Source of the DNA: Lederbergia sp. NSJ-179
Lineage (GTDB): Bacteria > Bacillota > Bacilli > Bacillales > Bacillaceae_C
Direction of reading: 5' to 3'
NCBI RefSeq assembly: GCF_022867885.1
Contig: NZ_JALIFP010000025.1
Coordinates: 1 to 54,741, forward strand
Length of the DNA stretch: 54,741 nt
Shown here: positions 51,175 through 54,741 of the stretch, one piece after another
Position numbering within the stretch: the first letter of the stretch is position 1
Layout of the letters: each line of letters begins with the position of its first letter
The notes under the pieces: generated by a model
Told to the model about the DNA's origin: nothing
The model's database searches: none
What the model saw: only the letters and a program-made list of their open reading frames with translations
Made by a program: the position numbers and the translations under genes

Positions 51175-52221
51175 ATGATGGATCATACCAACATAAATAA
51201 TAGATATTTTTTTAGATGGTTTTTAAATAAATGGTCAAATGAACCACTGTTTAGCACAGCGGTTGCACTTATCATTATGATTATATTACAAACTTTCGTT
51301 TTGGGATTTGATTATGATTCATTTGGTCATTGGTTTCAATCTTGGATCAATAACTGGATTAACATTTTAAGAAATAATGCGGGTACCGGAATTATTGCTT
51401 TAGGCATGACCTTTGTCATTATGACAGGAGGCATTGATTTAGCAGTAGGGTCTACTTTGGTCGCTACTGGTGCATTCTCCATGGTCCTTCTTGACAGTGG
51501 TACCAACGGAATCTTAGGCAAATTAGGATTATTAGGAGTTCCCGCATTTGTGGTTACAATTCTTTTCGTTTTGCTTTTTGGATATTTGCTTGGTTTGCTT
51601 ATAGGCGTATCCGTTACAAAAGGGAATGTGCCCCCATTCATCGCTACATTAGGTGCGATGATGATCTTTAGAAGTGTGACACAACACTTCATGCAAGGCT
51701 ATAATCCCAAGCTGCCAATGGAATTTTTACAAATTGCCAGTTTTAAGATTGGAAATTATATGATCATGCCGATTATTTATTGGCTGGTCATCGCCTATAT
51801 TCTATACTACGTATCCAAGCGAACGACCTTTGGCAGACAAATTATTGCTGTTGGATCAAATGAAAAAGCGGCAAAACTATCTGGTGTACATGTGAATAAA
51901 GTGAAGCTCCGTGTGTACGCTCTTATGGGGATTCTCGTTTCCATTGCCGCCATCATCCAGGTTTCGCGAATTGGATCGATGGATTTTTCTAATGCCGGGA
52001 GAGGGTTGGAAATGGACGCCATTGCCGCAGCTGTTGTGGGTGGCACTAGTATGATGGGTGGTAGAGGTTTCATCCTCGGAACCGTGTTCGGGATGTTAAT
52101 CATCGCAGTTATGAATAATCTCTTAAACTTGTTTGGGGTACCGCCTTTCTTAAGAGAAGCATTTAAAGGCTTCATTGTGATTGGAGCTGTGCTTTTGCAG
52201 AGAAAGGAAAAAACGTCTTAA
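51175..52221 (+). CDS. Sugar ABC transporter permease (RbsC type)
   Basis: 348 residues, about nine hydrophobic segments, BPD_transp_2 family. Seen: GTGIIALGMTFVIMTGGIDLAVGS (quoted at about 75-98), VTKGNVPPFIATLGAMM, and the coupling loop RTTFGRQIIAVGSNEKAAKLSG, with GRGLEMDAIAAAVVGGTSMMGG near the end. It forms the membrane channel for the preceding two gene products. A hairpin ACGGTCA / TGACCGT lies at 52257-52291, without a T run. Confidence 0.92.
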   Translation: MMDHTNINNRYFFRWFLNKWSNEPLFSTAVALIIMIILQTFVLGFDYDSFGHWFQSWINNWINILRNNAGTGIIALGMTFVIMTGGIDLAVGSTLVATGAFSMVLLDSGTNGILGKLGLLGVPAFVVTILFVLLFGYLLGLLIGVSVTKGNVPPFIATLGAMMIFRSVTQHFMQGYNPKLPMEFLQIASFKIGNYMIMPIIYWLVIAYILYYVSKRTTFGRQIIAVGSNEKAAKLSGVHVNKVKLRVYALMGILVSIAAIIQVSRIGSMDFSNAGRGLEMDAIAAAVVGGTSMMGGRGFILGTVFGMLIIAVMNNLLNLFGVPPFLREAFKGFIVIGAVLLQRKEKTS

Positions 52222-52431
52222 GGAAAAAATGTGTTGGATGATTAGCGGTTCATTAAAACGGTCACATAATCCTTTTCAAAATGACCGTTCGGTGCATCAA
52301 CACCTGGACGGTCATCGCAATAAGGTCGCTTCAAAGGTGAACGGCAAATGAGAGAGTGGTCAGCAATTCCTTTGAAAAGTTCAGCAATCCTACTCCGAAA
52401 ATTCAGCCATACCTGCCGTCTCCAATATTAT

Positions 52432-53256
52432 TTATAAATCCTTCTTCATATAGCTGCCTAAGGTCCGAACATCATATCCATAGGTTTCCAAAATCGTCTT
52501 TGCTTTCTGTAATTGGGTGTCTTCCACTCCAGCGGCGGTTTCAATAAAAAATCGATAGGTGCCAAGTCTTTTCTTCGTTGGACGGGATTCAATCCAAGTT
52601 AAGTTAATACCTAGGGAAGAAAAGACATTTAAAATAATCGCCAATAATCCGGGACGGTCCTCTGTCGGTGTCACCAAAAGCATGGATTTTGCACCTTTTG
52701 CCGTGCGTTCAACAGGCGCTTTCCTAATAATCACAAATCTTGTGGAATTACAGGCATTATCATGGATATCCGGTTGAATAACCTCTAGACCAAATGTTTT
52801 CCCTGCCCATTCTGAAGCTATCGCCCCCGCATCCATTTTCCCTTCCTTTTGAATCGCTTCCGCAGCCGCTGCTGTACTGCTATAATGCTTCGTTTCTGCC
52901 TTTAGATTTCTTGTAAACATCCGACATTGAGCAAGAGCAGGTGGAATCGACCAAACTTCCTTTATGTCTTCAAGCTTTGCCCCTGGATTCCCCAACAATT
53001 GCAATCGAATAGGAAGAACGGCCTCTCCCTCAATCCACAAATCATGGTGAATAAGCCCATCCGTCGTCATGGTAATGGTGCCTTCAAGCGCATTTTCAAT
53101 TGGAACAATGCCCTTGTCCACCCTACCTTCATCCACCGCTTCCAATACATCCAAAATCGTACTACACATAATCGATTCAACGCCGTCCTCTGTAAAATAA
53201 CGGGTGGCCGCTTCTTCTGAAAAAGTTCCTTTAGGTCCTAGATACGCGATTCTCAC
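52432..53256 (-). CDS. pheA: Prephenate dehydratase
   Basis: Converts prephenate to phenylpyruvate in phenylalanine synthesis. About 274 residues: catalytic domain with IAYLGPKGTFSEEAA, VPIENALEGTITMTTDGL and DNACNSTRFVII (Thr-Arg-Phe active-site motif). A C-terminal ACT domain has DRPGLLAIILNVFSSLGINLTWIESRPTKK for feedback by phenylalanine (motif GxNLTxIESRP). The frame is open to 53313, but that region overlaps a dispersed repeat (53283-53308). AAGGAG at 53267-53272 favours the GTG at 53256 (MRIAYLGPKG), with a TTG at 53262 as alternative. Confidence 0.94.
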   Translation of the reverse strand: MRIAYLGPKGTFSEEAATRYFTEDGVESIMCSTILDVLEAVDEGRVDKGIVPIENALEGTITMTTDGLIHHDLWIEGEAVLPIRLQLLGNPGAKLEDIKEVWSIPPALAQCRMFTRNLKAETKHYSSTAAAAEAIQKEGKMDAGAIASEWAGKTFGLEVIQPDIHDNACNSTRFVIIRKAPVERTAKGAKSMLLVTPTEDRPGLLAIILNVFSSLGINLTWIESRPTKKRLGTYRFFIETAAGVEDTQLQKAKTILETYGYDVRTLGSYMKKDL

Positions 53257-53282
53257 AGTCAACAAACTCCTTCTATTTATCC

Positions 53283-53308
53283 AATTAAGAAAAGCGCAAG
53301 GCGCCTTG
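53283..53308. repeat. Second copy of the 26-bp GCGCAAGGCGCC repeat head
   Basis: Identical over 26 bases to 16618-16643. Here it is followed by unrelated sequence and then the hairpin array, so only the head of the element is present. Confidence 0.85.
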
Positions 53309-53356
53309 CTCATTGACGTACAGATTTAAAATAAAGGATGAGATGAGGATGAACGG

Positions 53357-53460
53357 CTAAATTCGCGCCGTCCTGGCGCAACGCCGTTCTGACTCACATC
53401 CTGTGAGCCTAAATTCGCGCCGTCCTGGCGCAACGCCGTTCTGACTCACATCCTGTGAGC
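53357..53460. repeat. Perfect 52-bp tandem duplication
   Basis: 53357-53408 and 53409-53460 are identical. Each unit contains two small hairpins with 5-base loops GTCCT and ATCCT. A diverged continuation follows to about 53540. Confidence 0.9.
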
Positions 53461-53536
53461 CTCAGTACGTGCTGTCCTGGCGGCAGGCTCAAAACGCAAC
53501 GTCCTGTTGCTTCGCCTGCACTAGTACATCCTGTAC
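53365..53536 (-). repeat. Array of six small hairpins with a common loop, in the ppaC-pheA gap
   Basis: On the plus strand: GCGCC-GTCCT-GGCGC (53365-53379 and 53417-53431), CTCAC-ATCCT-GTGAG (53393-53407 and 53445-53459), GCAAC-GTCCT-GTTGC (53496-53510), GTAC-ATCCT-GTAC (53524-53536). Stems differ but compensate, while the loop (G/A)TCCT is constant. On the minus strand, where ppaC transcripts would enter, each loop reads AGGAC or AGGAT. Start-to-start distances are 28, 24, 28, 51 and 28 bp. Confidence 0.85.
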
Positions 53537-53601
53537 GTCGTGGCGCTGTTCCGACCAATGTCCTAAAATTCGGGTCGTGCCAGGCACTCTCATTACTTTC
53601 A

Positions 53602-54531
53602 TTATTTTGTTAAAGCTGCTGTTAGTGGTGGTACAATTTGTTTTTTCCGAGAAACAACGCCCTTTAATACGGCTTTTCGTTGATCTAATTGAACATTGAA
53701 GGCTTGTTCGACCGAGTTCGCTGCTTGTCCCACCGCAATGGCTGTGGAATCATTGGTTAAAATATCGGTGACAACAAAGAGGAATAAATCTAACCCTTTA
53801 TCATCCACCACACGATTCAAGGCGGCTTCAATTTCCTCCTTACGAGCAAGCACCTCTTCGACCCCAACAGCATTCACTTGTGCAATTTCCACTTTTGCAT
53901 TGCCCATAGTAAATTCTTTGGCGTCTAGGGCAATCAGCTCATCCGTAGATTTTCCGCTCACATCGGCTCCTGCCTTTAGCATCTCCATTCCATAGCCTTC
54001 TGGATCCACACCGGCAATAGTAGCCAATTCTTTTGCTGCTGCTATATCCTCTTCCGTACACGTTGGGGACTGGAATAGTAAGGAATCAGAAATAATTGCC
54101 GAAAGCATTAAGCCTGCCATCTTCCGATCAATCTCCAGCCCTTTTTCATGATAGATTTTTTTCAAAATCGTGGCCGTACATCCAACGGGCTCTGCTCGGA
54201 AATAAAGGGGATCGCTTGTTTCAAAATTGGCAATGCGGTGATGGTCGATAACTTCGGTAATTTTCACCTTTTCAATGTCACTCGCACTTTGTTGCCGTTC
54301 ATTATGGTCCACCAAAATCACTTCGTTCGCTTCGTCAGCAACCGCCTCTACGAAACGTGGGGCTTCTATTTGAAAATAATCCAAAGCAAATTGAGTTTCC
54401 CCATTGATATCACCTAAACGAACAGGCTCTACCTCGAACCCTAATCTCGTTTTCACATCTGCGTAAACCAATGCCGAACAAATTGTATCTGTATCCGGGT
54501 TTTTATGACCAAAAATTAAAGTTTTTCCCAT
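53602..54531 (-). CDS. ppaC: Manganese-dependent inorganic pyrophosphatase
   Basis: Family II pyrophosphatase (DHH superfamily), 309 residues, hydrolysing pyrophosphate to drive biosynthesis in the cytosol. Metal ligands: [19 protein letters not shown] (His, Asp), [12 protein letters not shown] (DHN), [10 protein letters not shown] (DHH) and [10 protein letters not shown]. The C-terminal DHHA2 domain ends with [11 protein letters not shown] (SRKKQ substrate motif). RBS AAGGAGAG precedes ATG 54531. No terminator is obvious before the hairpin array downstream. Confidence 0.97.
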   Translation of the reverse strand: MGKTLIFGHKNPDTDTICSALVYADVKTRLGFEVEPVRLGDINGETQFALDYFQIEAPRFVEAVADEANEVILVDHNERQQSASDIEKVKITEVIDHHRIANFETSDPLYFRAEPVGCTATILKKIYHEKGLEIDRKMAGLMLSAIISDSLLFQSPTCTEEDIAAAKELATIAGVDPEGYGMEMLKAGADVSGKSTDELIALDAKEFTMGNAKVEIAQVNAVGVEEVLARKEEIEAALNRVVDDKGLDLFLFVVTDILTNDSTAIAVGQAANSVEQAFNVQLDQRKAVLKGVVSRKKQIVPPLTAALTK

Positions 54532-54741
54532 TTTAGACTCTCCTTGCTATATAATATGTATGATTTCATTTTACCATATGAAGAGATGTTTGAAAGAAAG
54601 AATGATTTTTTTTACAATTAATCGGTACTGTCAAAAGTTCTATGAAAACTCACGCTTAAAAGTAGCTCCAAGTCTGAATTGTAGTGGTAGCCGCCGCAAT
54701 CGCTCTTGACAAACACGCCAATGGTTTGTTTTTAGGTTAAC
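54532..54741. other. Window end, no feature seen
   Basis: Upstream region of ppaC. TATAAT-like words occur but no convincing promoter, RNA gene or reading frame could be supported before the window ends. Confidence 0.4.

Overview
The window looks like chromosomal DNA of a low-GC, Gram-positive Bacillaceae (Bacillus / Caldibacillus-like). Ribosome-binding sites are strong and purine-rich, GTG and TTG starts are frequent, and the gene sets are typical of Bacillus: a deoB-punA-deoC nucleoside cluster with pdp and nupC, a YfjN-type dihydrouridine synthase, PpaC-type pyrophosphatase, a monofunctional PheA and SigL-type sigma-54. No rRNA, tRNA, CRISPR array, phage block or complete insertion sequence was recognised. 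All assignments come from reading the sequence; no database search was run.

Layout. 1-4.4 kb: a decaying carbohydrate region. It holds a frameshifted solute-binding lipoprotein, a frameshifted GH127 beta-L-arabinofuranosidase and the C-terminal remnant of a second GH127. 4.5-16.5 kb: an M24 (Xaa-Pro type) peptidase, rpoN/sigL, and what reads as a complete trans-4-hydroxyproline catabolic module (epimerase, multi-subunit D-hydroxyproline dehydrogenase, DapA-like deaminase, aldehyde dehydrogenase). The module surrounds a sigma-54 activator gene, and canonical -24/-12 promoters sit on both sides of that gene. It also encodes a proline-racemase-like protein that has lost both catalytic cysteines. 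16.6-24.7 kb: NCS2 purine permease and the nucleoside salvage set nupC-pdp / deoB-punA-deoC. Three copies of a GACGTC-centred operator lie at its two promoters, next to a GntR/HutC regulator gene.

25-34 kb: FMN reductase, Dus enzyme, and a minus-strand run of single accessory genes (methyltransferase, DUF2161 nuclease-like, GNAT, aminoglycoside-phosphotransferase-like, DUF402, nucleoside phosphorylase, HAD, kinase-like). Two decayed MNT-type nucleotidyltransferase genes and large palindromic repeats lie in the gaps. 34-41 kb: an ECF sigma factor with its own ECF-type promoter and a soluble unknown partner; an atypical SIR2-like protein; a six-unit helically phased repeat; a FusB/FBP-like EF-G-binding protein behind a leader peptide with competing hairpins (a likely translational attenuator); a ClpP paralogue paired with a second ECF-like sigma factor; an aldo/keto reductase.

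41-54.7 kb: squalene/phytoene synthase-like protein, polysaccharide deacetylase, S51 peptidase, GNAT, MFS transporter, a truncated GNAT fused to the tail of a histidine phosphatase gene, HIT protein, decayed gene remnants, a complete ribose-type sugar ABC transporter, pheA, an unusual array of small hairpins with identical loops, and ppaC.

Most noteworthy: the leader/attenuator of the FusB-like gene (37.6-37.85 kb); the hairpin array between ppaC and pheA (53.36-53.54 kb); the self-contained sigma-54 hydroxyproline module with its racemase pseudoenzyme; the 20/21-bp phased repeat at 37.15 kb; and the three-site GntR operator set.
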